A stretch of DNA of 20,524 bases from DASUFI01 sp036274635 (GCA_036274635.1 DASUFI010000071.1:1-20524), one strand, 5' to 3'. Shown: positions 1 through 7,866, counted from the stretch's first letter. Made by a program: numbers and translations. Notes: generated by a model not told the origin, from the sequence alone.

Positions 1-994
1 CGTTGTCGAAGTTCTCGTTGACCTTCGCCAGGGCGGTGTTCAGGTCGTCGAACGAGATGTCGCCGACCAGGTCACCATCCACGTCGAACAGCGGCGAGAT
101 CTCGCCCGAGATCGCCTTGTCCGCCAGGGCGATGACGTCACGCACGGACTCGCCGATCAGGGCCGAGGCCACGCAGTCGCTGAACACGAGGTCGCCGAGC
201 TTCACCAGCGTCTGCTGCTTGATCGAGTCGAAGTAGCCCGCGTCGTCGAAGTCCACGTTGAGCTTCGCGGCCGTGAGCTGCCCGGCGAGGACGCCCGCCG
301 ACGTATTGTCGGTGGGGTTGACCTCGTCCTGGTCCAGCGCGTCCGGCTGGCTGCCGGACGGCAGGAAGTTCTGCACGGCCAGCGAGTCGGTGAGCACGAG
401 CGCGTACAGGCCGTCGCCGTCCGCACCGTCCGGATCACCGAGGATCAGGTCGCCGGGGTAGACGTCGTCGAAGTGCGCGTCGCGCAGGCATCCAGGATTG
501 CCGCCCTGGCACACCGCGCCCCAACCACCCTGTGTGTAGGTGTTGAAGTCGCCCGGCTCGATGCACTTGCCGGTGTCCTCGGCGGTGAGGCTCGAGCCAT
601 TGCTCAGGCCCACCTGCCCCGGGTTCGGGCCGAAGGCCGCGAACTGGAAGTAGCCGGTGAAGCCGTCGATGGCCGGATCGCACTCCGCCAGGTGATCGAG
701 GCACAGGGCGCCGCCAGTCGGCATGACCACGGGCCAGATCGCCAGGAACGGGAAGCCGACACACAGAGTGCCGAACTTGGTGTTGAGCGGACCTGTGTCC
801 GCAGACACGAGAATGAAGGCGACGCTGCCCTCGGGCGCCTCCATGCAAATCGAGAAGACCTGTCCGAGGGCAATCGTGTCAGGCAGCGTCAGCACATAAC
901 CGGGTGTGCCCGGACAGGTCTGAGTGAACGCATGGGCGGGAGGCGCAACGAGCGCGATCCCGGCCAGTGCCAGGCCGAGAAGGATGTATCGCAC
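1..994 (-). CDS. Secreted modular protein, 3' end cut by window edge
   Basis: The frame is open from a GTG at 994 to the left edge (331 codons, no stop in the window). AGGAAGAG lies 7 bases before the GTG, a good ribosome binding site. Residues 1-22 form a signal peptide (hydrophobic core, then AHA before FTQ). Residues 23-145 are a Cys-containing beta-rich segment. Residues about 150-331 carry YTQGGWGA (153-160), GNPG, FLPSGSQPDAL (210-220), AGVLAGQL (233-240), a Ca-binding-like loop DVDGDLVGD (304-312) and LNTALAKVNENFDN at the end. From memory this order matches a recurrent unnamed domain in secreted proteins of Bacteroidota and other phyla, which usually ends at the INENF/Y motif, so the gene probably stops just beyond the edge. 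Function unknown; a surface or extracellular role is inferred. Confidence 0.85.
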   Translation of the reverse strand, partial: MRYILLGLALAGIALVAPPAHAFTQTCPGTPGYVLTLPDTIALGQVFSICMEAPEGSVAFILVSADTGPLNTKFGTLCVGFPFLAIWPVVMPTGGALCLDHLAECDPAIDGFTGYFQFAAFGPNPGQVGLSNGSSLTAEDTGKCIEPGDFNTYTQGGWGAVCQGGNPGCLRDAHFDDVYPGDLILGDPDGADGDGLYALVLTDSLAVQNFLPSGSQPDALDQDEVNPTDNTSAGVLAGQLTAAKLNVDFDDAGYFDSIKQQTLVKLGDLVFSDCVASALIGESVRDVIALADKAISGEISPLFDVDGDLVGDISFDDLNTALAKVNENFDN

Positions 995-1465
995 GGGATG
1001 TCTCTTCCTTTCCCCAATGGTCGCCAGCTCCGGTGGAGCAGCGTGGTGGATTACCTCGCTCGGCGGAGCATATCACGCCTTGCCGAGGTGTGCCGGGATG
1101 ACACCCGGGCTGCCGCTCACCTCACCTGCCGGTGTCTTGAACGGAACCGAACCAGCCGTTCGGCGGGCTTCGCCGGGCCTGCGCGCTCGACAGTCGTCGC
1201 GCCTCGGCTCGTCGCCGGGCCTCTCGGCGAGTGCCTCCGACCCGGGCTTGGCCTGCCGGCCTTCGGCCCCTCGCTGACCTGTTCCAAACAGCCGCCGGCG
1301 GAACACACAATCTGCAAGTGTCAGCCTTCCCGGGCACACCGACACGCCCCGACGCCACACGGCGCCCGCCGCAGGCCTTGGATTGCCAAGGCATTGCGCG
1401 CAGAATGGCTATCCCGTCTGTGCGACCCAACCCGGGCGCGGCCGAGACTTCTCCCCCGAATCGAC
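995..1465. other. Gene-poor intergenic region between divergent genes
   Basis: These 471 bases separate the minus-strand secreted protein from the plus-strand helicase. Open frames crossing it give low-complexity Arg/Pro/Ala translations and no recognisable domain. It holds short GC-rich inverted repeats, for example CTCGGC at 1059-1064 with GCCGAG at 1082-1087, and CGGCG(GGCTT)CGCCG near 1160. I see no tRNA, no convincing small-RNA gene and no copy of the AAAC-N4-GTTT palindrome found at 10475. The helicase promoter should be here, but I could not pick one. Confidence 0.5.
1067..1075 (-). promoter_or_regulatory. Possible extended -10 promoter for the secreted protein at 1-994
   Basis: On the minus strand the sequence reads TGATATGCT, which fits an extended -10 (TG, one base, then TATGCT, 4 of 6 matches to TATAAT). 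No convincing -35 box lies 16-18 bases upstream. A transcript would start near 1060 and have a leader of about 65 bases before the GTG at 994. Motif reading only. Confidence 0.25.
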
Positions 1466-2869
1466 GTGACACCTCCGCCTTCCTCCTCCCATCGCCGATC
1501 CTCCCGACGTCCCGGCCGGCGCGCGGGCCCCGGCCGCCGGCCGCACGGCGGCCGCCACGGAGGCCACCGGGACCGCGGCGACGCCGACAGCGCGCCACCG
1601 CCGCCGGAGCCCGAAGCTCCCGACGAGTCGCTCGCGATCCCGCTCGAGGAATGTGCCTTCGCGGAGTACGGGCTGAAGCCCGACCTGCTGGCCGCCATCG
1701 CGGCCTGCGGCTACCGCACGCCGTCCGAGATCCAGGCCAAGACCCTGCCCTATGCGCTGGAGGGTCGGGACGTCATCGGCCAGGCCAAGACCGGCACGGG
1801 CAAGACGGCCGCCTTCCTCGTGCCCCTGCTCCAGAACCTGAGCGACCGGCCCGGGCCGCGGGTGGTGGTCGTGGTGCCCACGCGCGAGCTGTCGGTGCAG
1901 GTGGCGCGCGAGGCCCAGCGCCTCGGTCGGCTGCTCGGCGTGCGCGCCACCGCCATCTACGGCGGCGACAGCATGAAGCGCCAGCTCACCGAGCTGAAGC
2001 AGGGCCTGCAGGTCATCGCCGCCACGCCCGGCCGCCTGCTGGACCATGTCGGCCGCCACACGATCTCGCTGCGCGACCTCGACGGCGTGGTGCTGGACGA
2101 GGCCGACCGCATGTTCGACCTGGGCTTCCGCGACGACATGGCCAAGATCCTCGGCGCCGCGCAGGGCCGCCGCCAGACCATGCTCTTCTCGGCCACGCTG
2201 TCCGACGAGGTGCTGGGCCTCGCGAAGAAGTACATGAGCGACCCGGCGCAGGTCTTCCTCGCGCCCGACGTGCTGACCGTCGAGTCCGTGCACCAGACCT
2301 GCTTCCCCATCGACAAGGAGCGCAAGCTGCTGCTGCTGCTCGAGCTGCTGCGGCGCGAGAAGCCCGAGCGCTCGATCATCTTCACGCGCACCAAGATCGG
2401 CGCCGACAAGCTGGCCGAGAAGCTGCAGAAGGCCGGCATCGGCGCCAACGAGATCCACAGCGGCCTGCCGCAGAAGAAGCGCGAGCGCATCCTGCGCGGC
2501 TTCCGCGACGGCGAGTTCCCCTACCTCGTGGCCACGGACGTGGCGGCGCGCGGCCTCGACATCGAGGACGTCACGCACGTCATCAACTGGGACGTGCCCG
2601 AGAACGCCGAGGACTACGTGCACCGCGTCGGCCGCACCGCCCGCATGGGCAAGCAGGGCCGCGCCGCCACCTTCGTCACGCCCGAGGACGGCGAGTTCAT
2701 CACCGCCATCGAGAAGCTGATCAACAAGGAAGTGCCCATCGAGCGCTTCGAGGACTTCGTGCACAACGTCGCGCCCGAGGGCGCGACGCCGGGCGAGCCG
2801 CAGAAGCCGAAGCCGCCGAGCTACACGCGCACGATGCAGGGCTTCGTGAGGACGCGGCGCCGGCGCTGA
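1466..2869 (+). CDS. DEAD-box ATP-dependent RNA helicase (RhlE-like)
   Basis: Superfamily 2 helicase that unwinds RNA duplexes using ATP. Numbered from a GTG at 1466 (467 aa): an N-terminal extension rich in Arg, Gly, His and Pro (1-50), Q-motif with F65 and TPSEIQ (85-90), Walker A AKTGTGKT (107-114), PTREL, TPGR, DEAD (211-214), SAT (242-244), TRTK, ATDVAARGLD, and HRVGRTAR (386-393). The tail after about 430 is short and ends in Arg residues. All catalytic motifs are intact. The start is uncertain: no Shine-Dalgarno is visible before 1466, a TTG at 1394 is in frame, and the frame stays open far upstream across the neighbouring gene's antisense strand. Close relatives act in ribosome assembly, RNA decay or cold adaptation; which applies here cannot be read from sequence. 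The gene converges on the next one with one base between stops. Confidence 0.93.
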   Translation: MTPPPSSSHRRSSRRPGRRAGPGRRPHGGRHGGHRDRGDADSAPPPPEPEAPDESLAIPLEECAFAEYGLKPDLLAAIAACGYRTPSEIQAKTLPYALEGRDVIGQAKTGTGKTAAFLVPLLQNLSDRPGPRVVVVVPTRELSVQVAREAQRLGRLLGVRATAIYGGDSMKRQLTELKQGLQVIAATPGRLLDHVGRHTISLRDLDGVVLDEADRMFDLGFRDDMAKILGAAQGRRQTMLFSATLSDEVLGLAKKYMSDPAQVFLAPDVLTVESVHQTCFPIDKERKLLLLLELLRREKPERSIIFTRTKIGADKLAEKLQKAGIGANEIHSGLPQKKRERILRGFRDGEFPYLVATDVAARGLDIEDVTHVINWDVPENAEDYVHRVGRTARMGKQGRAATFVTPEDGEFITAIEKLINKEVPIERFEDFVHNVAPEGATPGEPQKPKPPSYTRTMQGFVRTRRRR

Positions 2870-2870
2870 G

Positions 2871-3326
2871 TCAGCGCGGCAACTCGTCCAGCGACGGAGG
2901 CGGCTCGATCGCTGCCCAGAAGGCGCTCAGCTTGCTGCGCGCGGCCGCATCGAACCGGAACGGCACGCCCGTCGTCGCGAGATCGCGCTCCCACTCCAGT
3001 TCGCGGGCGCGGCAGCGCTCGCACTGCAGCACGATCGTCCAGGCCGAGCGGCCGGGCACGCATCCGCCCAAGCCGATGAGGCCGTGGTGCGGGAACTCTC
3101 CTGAATGCGTCGCGGCGTATCGGTCTCCGACGTCGACGAGGCCATAGACGGTCACGGCAACCACGGGCCTCAGCGGCTCGTGATGCACCTCACACTCCGT
3201 CGGCAGCGCCCAGCGTGGGCCGAGCCCCACGACCGCCGGCGGATTGGCGCTCGGAGCCGGCTCAGGCTCCTGCGCACAGCCTGCAAGGGCGGCAGCAAGC
3301 AGCGCGACTGCAAATATCCACGTCAT
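2871..3326 (-). CDS. Small cysteine-containing lipoprotein, unknown function
   Basis: 151 aa from an ATG at 3326. Residues 1-16 are a hydrophobic signal ending in LAGC, a lipobox with Cys17 as the predicted lipidated residue. A Pro/Ala linker follows (18-40). The mature part carries C45-x2-H48, a YGL motif near 61, a GGCVPG turn with C89, and C102-x2-C105, an arrangement that could bind a metal or form disulfides. I recall similar hypothetical proteins with a CxxH near the start and a CxxC near the end, but know no function. No strong Shine-Dalgarno precedes the ATG; the start was chosen because the lipoprotein signal begins there, and upstream in-frame translation is low complexity. The gene is divergent from the membrane-protein triplet. 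Confidence 0.8.
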   Translation of the reverse strand: MTWIFAVALLAAALAGCAQEPEPAPSANPPAVVGLGPRWALPTECEVHHEPLRPVVAVTVYGLVDVGDRYAATHSGEFPHHGLIGLGGCVPGRSAWTIVLQCERCRARELEWERDLATTGVPFRFDAAARSKLSAFWAAIEPPPSLDELPR

Positions 3327-3457
3327 CCGCGGGCTTGGACGCGTGCCCCGCTGGAACCTTTCCGCGGGCCTCCCGCGAGAATCTTGCGCGCGCCCGCTGG
3401 GCCTCGTGGCCCCACCGCCGCCCTCAACAGTCCGGGCGCTGCCGGAGCCGATGAGGA

Positions 3458-3478
3458 GGGGCCGTCCCCTGCGGCCCC
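3458..3478 (+). promoter_or_regulatory. Perfect 7-bp hairpin upstream of the membrane-protein triplet
   Basis: GGGGCCG (3458-3464), loop TCCCCTG, CGGCCCC (3472-3478). It ends 25 bases before the ATG at 3504 and 15 bases before its GGAG ribosome binding site (3494-3497), so it would lie in the 5' leader if transcription starts upstream. It may influence expression of the triplet or be a by-product of GC richness. There is no T-tract, so it is not a clear terminator. Confidence 0.35.
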
Positions 3479-3503
3479 CGCCGCCCGGGGCGCGGAGCCC
3501 GCC

Positions 3504-4085
3504 ATGCACCGTCGACCCTCCCTCACGCAGCGCGACGGCCTGTTCCGCACCACGCGCTTCGTGCTCTACGGCAACCGCGTGCGGGTGATCCGCGTCACGC
3601 CGCTGGTGCGCGACGACCAGTACATCCCGCTGCAGGCGGTGGATCCCGACGAGCGCATCACGCGCCAGCCCGACGTGCGCGACCTGCTGCTGGCGGCCAC
3701 GCTCGTCCTGCCGGGCGGGCTGGGCGCGGCGGGCTGGCCGATGGCGCTGCCGACGGCGGCCGCGGTGGGCTGCGGCCTGCTCGCCGCCGTGGGCCTGGTG
3801 CTGCTCGTGACGCGCGGCGGGCCGGTGCGCACCTACGTGGAGCACGGCGCGCTGCAGCTGCGCGCCGACGTGCCCGACGCCGATGCGGTGCGCCATTTCG
3901 TGGCCCGCGTGGTCACGGCCTCGCGCGAGGTGCTGGCCGGCGAGCAGGAGGAGGTGCTGCCGGCCTCGGTGGCCGGCGAGATCCGCCGCCTGCACGGTCA
4001 CCTGGCGCAGGGCCGACTGACGCGCGAGGGCTTCGACCGCCACAAGACGCGCCTCATCCGCAGCATCCGGGAGTACGTCGCATGA
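3504..4085 (+). CDS. Small two-helix membrane protein with SHOCT-like tail (triplet member 1)
   Basis: 193 aa from an ATG at 3504 with GGAG 6 bases upstream. Residues 15-45 are short beta-like stretches (RFVLYGNRVRVIR, then YIPLQAV). Two membrane helices follow at about 59-80 and 82-103. Then comes a strand (GALQLRADV) and an amphipathic helix with PDADAVRHFVARV (123-135). The last 35 residues (IRRLHGHLAQGRLTREGFDRH) resemble a SHOCT module: two short helices around a G-x-L/I-T/S-x-x-E/D turn. A beta-rich domain interrupted by a helical membrane hairpin and followed by SHOCT is reminiscent of bacterial PH-like membrane proteins; this is a fold guess. The stop overlaps the next start (ATGA). 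No enzymatic motif is seen. Confidence 0.82.
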   Translation: MHRRPSLTQRDGLFRTTRFVLYGNRVRVIRVTPLVRDDQYIPLQAVDPDERITRQPDVRDLLLAATLVLPGGLGAAGWPMALPTAAAVGCGLLAAVGLVLLVTRGGPVRTYVEHGALQLRADVPDADAVRHFVARVVTASREVLAGEQEEVLPASVAGEIRRLHGHLAQGRLTREGFDRHKTRLIRSIREYVA

Positions 4086-4696
4086 GCCTCGCCCCCGAGA
4101 AGCCCGCCGAGCCGCCGCAGGCGCGGCTGCAGCAGCACGCCGGCGCGACGCGCGCCGAGTTCGAGCTGCACCTCGACCGCGTGACGGTGGAGACCGCCGA
4201 CCTGCTCGGCGGCCGGCGCATCACGCTGCCGCTGGACACGCTGTCGCCGCACGTCGTCATCCGGCAGCGCGGCAGCGGCTGGCCGCTGGGCGCGGGCGCG
4301 GCGGCGGCGGCCACGCTGCTGCTGGCCCCGGGACTGGGGTGGGCGTGGGCGCTGGTCGCGCTGCTCGCTGGCGCCGGCGGCTGGTGGGTCACGCGCTGCC
4401 AGTACATCGTCTTTCCCGGCCAGATCGTGGACCTCGAGCTGTTCCGCGACCGTCCGGATGCGTCCACCGCGCGGCGCTTCGTGGCGCAGGTCGTGGCGCG
4501 CATCGAGGCGCTGGCGGCCGAGCTGCGCGAGCAGGAGCGCCAGCGCGCGGGCCAGGCGGGCCTCGATCGCGTGGACGAGCTGCTGAAGTTCCGCGACCTC
4601 TACGCGGAGGGCATCATCGACCGCAGCGATCTGCGCCTCGCGGCGGAGATCCTCGCGCGCAGGGAGCACGGCCGCATTGGCTTCCGACGCGACTGA
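4082..4696 (+). CDS. Small two-helix membrane protein with SHOCT-like tail (triplet member 2)
   Basis: 204 aa; the ATG at 4082 overlaps the previous stop by 4 bases. The layout repeats that of its neighbour: a charged N-terminus (1-26), beta-like stretches (FELHLDRVTVET, RITLPLDTLSPHVVIRQR), two membrane helices at about 68-84 and 86-104, a strand (YIVFPGQIVDLELF), a helix with PDASTARRFVAQV (125-137), then a SHOCT-like tail (LLKFRDLYAEGIIDRSDL). PDA-x2-A-R-x-F-V-A-x-V recurs almost exactly in member 1, which supports a tandem duplication followed by divergence. The C-terminus overlaps the next gene by 20 bases. The protein is predicted in the inner membrane; function unknown. Confidence 0.82.
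   Translation: MSLAPEKPAEPPQARLQQHAGATRAEFELHLDRVTVETADLLGGRRITLPLDTLSPHVVIRQRGSGWPLGAGAAAAATLLLAPGLGWAWALVALLAGAGGWWVTRCQYIVFPGQIVDLELFRDRPDASTARRFVAQVVARIEALAAELREQERQRAGQAGLDRVDELLKFRDLYAEGIIDRSDLRLAAEILARREHGRIGFRRD
4661..4679 (+). promoter_or_regulatory. Ribosome binding site and TTG start of triplet member 3
   Basis: AGGGAG (4661-4666) lies 10 bases before the TTG at 4677-4679, inside the end of the preceding gene. It is the reason for choosing the TTG: the frame has no well-placed ATG or GTG before the first conserved strand. The overlap implies translational coupling. Confidence 0.5.
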
Positions 4697-5318
4697 TCCG
4701 CAGGACGGGGCGGGCAAGCCCTGCCTCGAGCAGCGCTTCTCGCCGCTGCTCGTGGTACGCACCACGCTGCACGACGACGGTCTCGTCGTGCAGGTCGCGC
4801 GCCCGTTCCGCGAGCGCGTGGGCGCCGTGGACTTCGGGCGACTCGTGCTGGAGCCGGCCTCGGTCCGCGGCGTGAGCAGCGGAGCGCTGTGGCTGGCGGG
4901 CGCGCTGCTCGCGGCGGGCATCGCGGCCTGCCTGCCCTTCGCGCACGAGGCCGTGGGCGACGGCCGCGCCGGCGCCTCCGCCGCCGTGCTGCTGGTGGGC
5001 GCCGCGCTGGCCCTGGTCGGCGCGCTGGCCTGCCCGCGCCACCTCACGCTGCTGCTCGACCGCGAGCGCGCGCTCAACCCCGTCTTCCTGCGCGGCGGCG
5101 CGGACGACGCGCAGGTGGACGTGTTCCTCGCCGAGGTGCGCCGCGCCGCCATCGCCTGGCGCTGCCGCCCGGAGCCCGAGCCCGAGGACGCCGAGCCGTC
5201 CGCGCCGCGCCGGCGCCTGTCCGACGCGCTCGACGCCCTGCACGCGATGCACGGCGACGGCCTGCTCGAGAGCGACGAGCTGGCACGCTTCCGCGAGATC
5301 GCGCAGCGGCCCGCGTAG
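4677..5318 (+). CDS. Small two-helix membrane protein with SHOCT-like tail (triplet member 3)
   Basis: 213 aa from a TTG. A hydrophilic start (1-22) is followed by beta-like stretches (LLVVRTTLHDDGLVVQV, FGRLVLEPASV), membrane helices at about 66-85 and 100-118, a strand (HLTLLLDR), a helix with GADDAQVDVFLAEV (141-154) matching the PDA-x2-A-x2-F-V-A-x-V element of the other two, an acidic Pro/Glu linker (164-175), and a SHOCT-like tail (LDALHAMHGDGLLESDELAR). It is the most divergent member and the only one with the acidic linker. The last gene of the plus-strand cluster, it converges on the NodT-type gene with 8 bases between stops. Three adjacent, overlapping paralogues suggest a hetero-oligomeric membrane complex, but nothing in the sequence names its role. 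Confidence 0.8.
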   Translation: MASDATDPQDGAGKPCLEQRFSPLLVVRTTLHDDGLVVQVARPFRERVGAVDFGRLVLEPASVRGVSSGALWLAGALLAAGIAACLPFAHEAVGDGRAGASAAVLLVGAALALVGALACPRHLTLLLDRERALNPVFLRGGADDAQVDVFLAEVRRAAIAWRCRPEPEPEDAEPSAPRRRLSDALDALHAMHGDGLLESDELARFREIAQRPA

Positions 5319-5326
5319 CGGCCCCG

Positions 5327-6784
5327 TCAGGGCGCCGCCCCGGCCTCCTGCTCGCCGCTCCCGCCGCCCTCGGTTTCCTCGGTCCAGCCCCCGCCGAGCG
5401 CCTTGTAGAGCGCGACCGCATCGGAGGCGAGCAGCACCTCGGACTGGGCCAGCTCGTCCTCGGCCGAGAGCTCGTTGCGCTCGGCGTCGAGCACGTCAAG
5501 GAAGTCGGAGAGGCCCGCGGCGTGGCGCTGGCGCGCGAGGTCGGCGGCCTGGCGCTGCGACGTGGCGGCCTTGGCCAGCGAGGTGCGGCGCTCCTGCTCG
5601 CGCCCGAAGGCCACGAGGGCGTCGTGCGATTCCTGCAGCGCGACGAGCACGGTGGACTGCCAGGCATACAGCAGCTGCTCGGCCTCGGCGTCGGCGATCG
5701 CCACCTGCGCGGAGAGGCCGCCACCCTGCAGGATGGGCCAGTCGAGGCCCGCGCCCAGCGTCCAGGTGCGCGAGTCGGGCTCGAACAGGCGGCCGGTGTC
5801 CAAGGCGGACTGTCCGACGCTGCCGGTAAGCGAGAAGGTCGGGTACTCGGCGGCCTGCGCGACGCCGATGCGCGCGGTGGCTGCCGCGAGCTGGCGTTCG
5901 GCGCGCCGGATGTCGGGCCGGCGGCGCAGCAGGTCGCTGGGCAGCCCCACCGGCACGCGCGGCGGAGGCGGCGGCACGACGTCCGCGCCGGTGAGCAGGG
6001 CCTCGGCGGTGCCCGGCGGGCTCCCGAGCAGCACGTCGAGCGCGTGCGTGGCCACCGCGAAGTCGACCTGCAGCGCCGGGATTGTGGCCTCCGTCCCGGA
6101 GACCAGCGCCTCCGCGCGCGCCAGGTCCAGGTCGCTGGCCATGCCCGCGTCGCGGCGCGCGCGCGTGAGGCTGGCGGTATCGCTCTGGGAGGCCAGCGCG
6201 TCGCGCGCGATCACGAGGCGCCGCAGGGTGCCGCGAGCCACGATCCAGTCGCGGCCGACCTCGCCCAGCAGCGTGACCAGCAGGTCGCGCCGATCCTCCT
6301 CCGCGGCGGCGATGTCCGCCTCGGCCGCCTCCACGGAGCGGCGGATGCCACCGAACAGGTCCAGCTCCCACGACGCGTCGAAGCCGAGCGAGAAGAAGTT
6401 GGTGGTGATGCCGTTGAGCGAGGGGTTGAGGTCGGTGTTTCCCGACGTGCGCCGGCGCTGGCCCTGCGCTCCGAAGCTCAGGTTGGGACGGCCCTCCGCG
6501 GCGGCCAGCTCGCGGAAGGCGCGCGCCTCGCGGATGCGCGCCTCGGCCTGCGCGAGGTTGCGGTTGCCCTCGATGGCCGCCTTCACGAGCGCGGCGAGCT
6601 CGGGGTCGCCGAAGGCCGTCCACCAGCTGGCGAGCGCCGCGTCATCGGTCGTCGCCTCGGCGCCGGGAGGCAGCGGCTCCTTCCACTCCTCGGGCATCTG
6701 CGCGGGCGGCTCCTGGTAGTCGGGCCCCACCGTGCAGGACGCGGCCAGCGCCGTGAGGACCAGGATCGGGAGCGTCCTCCTCAT
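5327..6784 (-). CDS. NodT/TolC-type outer-membrane efflux lipoprotein
   Basis: 485 aa from an ATG at 6784. Residues 1-16 are a signal peptide and Cys17 begins CTVGPDYQEP, the hallmark start of NodT-family outer-membrane factors (lipidated Cys followed by VGPDY). Two repeats of the outer-membrane efflux family follow, at about 70-260 and 280-460. The second repeat holds the conserved LLRRRPDIRRAERQLAAA and EYPTFSLTGSVG segments. Length is normal. Trimers of this family form the channel through the outer membrane and periplasm and dock with an HlyD-type adaptor. The last gene of the five-gene exporter operon, its ATG overlaps the adaptor's stop by 4 bases. The C-terminus ends in a short Gly/Glu-rich tail. 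It may also serve the second exporter at 13566-18292, which has no channel gene nearby (inference). Confidence 0.95.
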   Translation of the reverse strand: MRRTLPILVLTALAASCTVGPDYQEPPAQMPEEWKEPLPPGAEATTDDAALASWWTAFGDPELAALVKAAIEGNRNLAQAEARIREARAFRELAAAEGRPNLSFGAQGQRRRTSGNTDLNPSLNGITTNFFSLGFDASWELDLFGGIRRSVEAAEADIAAAEEDRRDLLVTLLGEVGRDWIVARGTLRRLVIARDALASQSDTASLTRARRDAGMASDLDLARAEALVSGTEATIPALQVDFAVATHALDVLLGSPPGTAEALLTGADVVPPPPPRVPVGLPSDLLRRRPDIRRAERQLAAATARIGVAQAAEYPTFSLTGSVGQSALDTGRLFEPDSRTWTLGAGLDWPILQGGGLSAQVAIADAEAEQLLYAWQSTVLVALQESHDALVAFGREQERRTSLAKAATSQRQAADLARQRHAAGLSDFLDVLDAERNELSAEDELAQSEVLLASDAVALYKALGGGWTEETEGGGSGEQEAGAAP

Positions 6785-7866
6785 CGCGCACCTCCTGCCA
6801 CCGGCGCGGCGGCGGCGGCCGCCGGCTCGGCCTCGATGAACACGTCCATCTGCTGGCCCACGTAGAGCGGCAGGTCGCCGCGGTCGAAGGCGTAGAGCAC
6901 CTGCAGCACGCGCGTGTCGACGCGCTCGCTGGCGTCGCCCGTGAGCGAGCGCTTGGGCACCACGAAGGGCTCGAAGCGCACGAACTGCAGCTCGGTGCCG
7001 ATGCGGCGGTTGCCGCGGGCGAAGGCCTGCGCGCGGGCGGTGGCCGCCACCCGCCAGGCGTCGTTCTCGTCCACGTCCACGCGCACGTGCAGGCGCGAGA
7101 CGTCGCCGAGCAGCATGAGGGGCGGGTCCAGCGGGCCGGCCATGGCGAACTCCCCGGGGCGAACCTTGGATTGCAGCACGTCGCCGTCCACGGGCGCGCG
7201 CACCTTGAGCCGGTCGAGGTCGGATTCGGTCTGGACCACGCGCGCCTCGGCCGAGGCCAGCTCGGCGCGCGCCTGGGCCAGCTCGGGCTCCCAGGCTCCC
7301 GCCCGCAGCTTGAGCAGGGCGGCCTGCTGCTCGGCGAGGTCGGCGGCGGCGTGCTGCGCGGCGTACTGGCGGCCGGTGAGCACCTCGACCGAGACCGCGC
7401 GCGTGTCCTGCACGGCCTGCGCCATCTCGAGCTGGCGCTGCGCGTCGTCCAGCATGGCCTGCGCGGCAGCCACCTTGGCCTCGGCGGGCGGCACGTCCTC
7501 GGGGCGCGGCATGGCCGAGAGCAGGGCGAGGTGCGCGCGCGCAGCGTCGGCCTGCGCGCGGCGCACGCCCAGCTCGGCCTGCAGCTCGCGGTCGTCCTGC
7601 TCGAAGAGCACGTCGCCGGCGCGCACGTGGTCGCCGACGTGCGCGGCCACCGACTTCACCAGGCCCGACACGGACGTGCCGAGGCGGATGTTCTCGCTGC
7701 GCGCCTCGATGAGGCCGGCGCCGGCGACGTAGGAGGTGAAGGCCGGCTCGGCGGGATCGGCCACGGGCGCGGCCTGCGGCTCGGGCTTGGCGCCCTGCGC
7801 GACGACGGCCACGGCGAAGACCAGCCCCAGCAGGGCCAGCAGCGGGATGACGTAGCGGGTGATCAT
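6781..7866 (-). CDS. HlyD-type periplasmic adaptor (membrane fusion protein) of the ABC exporter
   Basis: 361 aa. An N-terminal membrane anchor (about 5-24) is followed by the first half of a lipoyl-like domain (58-90, with VSGLVKSVAAHVGDHVRAGDVLF), a long Ala/Glu/Gln-rich coiled-coil hairpin (about 92-218), the second lipoyl half (219-255, VRAPVDGDVLQSKVRPGEF) and a beta-barrel (about 256-345). The C-terminus is an Ala-rich tail. This is the standard adaptor that bridges an inner-membrane ABC transporter to an outer-membrane channel, close in layout to DevB-type adaptors. It overlaps the ATPase stop and the NodT-type start by 4 bases each, so all three should be made together. The substrate cannot be inferred. 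Confidence 0.93.
   Translation of the reverse strand: MITRYVIPLLALLGLVFAVAVVAQGAKPEPQAAPVADPAEPAFTSYVAGAGLIEARSENIRLGTSVSGLVKSVAAHVGDHVRAGDVLFEQDDRELQAELGVRRAQADAARAHLALLSAMPRPEDVPPAEAKVAAAQAMLDDAQRQLEMAQAVQDTRAVSVEVLTGRQYAAQHAAADLAEQQAALLKLRAGAWEPELAQARAELASAEARVVQTESDLDRLKVRAPVDGDVLQSKVRPGEFAMAGPLDPPLMLLGDVSRLHVRVDVDENDAWRVAATARAQAFARGNRRIGTELQFVRFEPFVVPKRSLTGDASERVDTRVLQVLYAFDRGDLPLYVGQQMDVFIEAEPAAAAAAPVAGGAR

Noticed and set aside
473..1465. Upstream extension of the helicase reading frame by about 330 codons
   Set aside because: It runs antisense through the secreted-protein gene and translates to low-complexity, domain-free sequence; it is open only because of high GC.
1409..2764. 451-codon minus-strand open frame
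   Set aside because: Exact antisense of the helicase, whose catalytic motifs are all intact.
2870..2870. Intrinsic terminator between the helicase and the lipoprotein
   Set aside because: The genes converge with a single base between stops and no hairpin with a T-tract is visible.
4889..6865. 658-codon plus-strand open frame
   Set aside because: Overlaps triplet member 3 out of frame and the NodT-type gene antisense; no recognisable motif.
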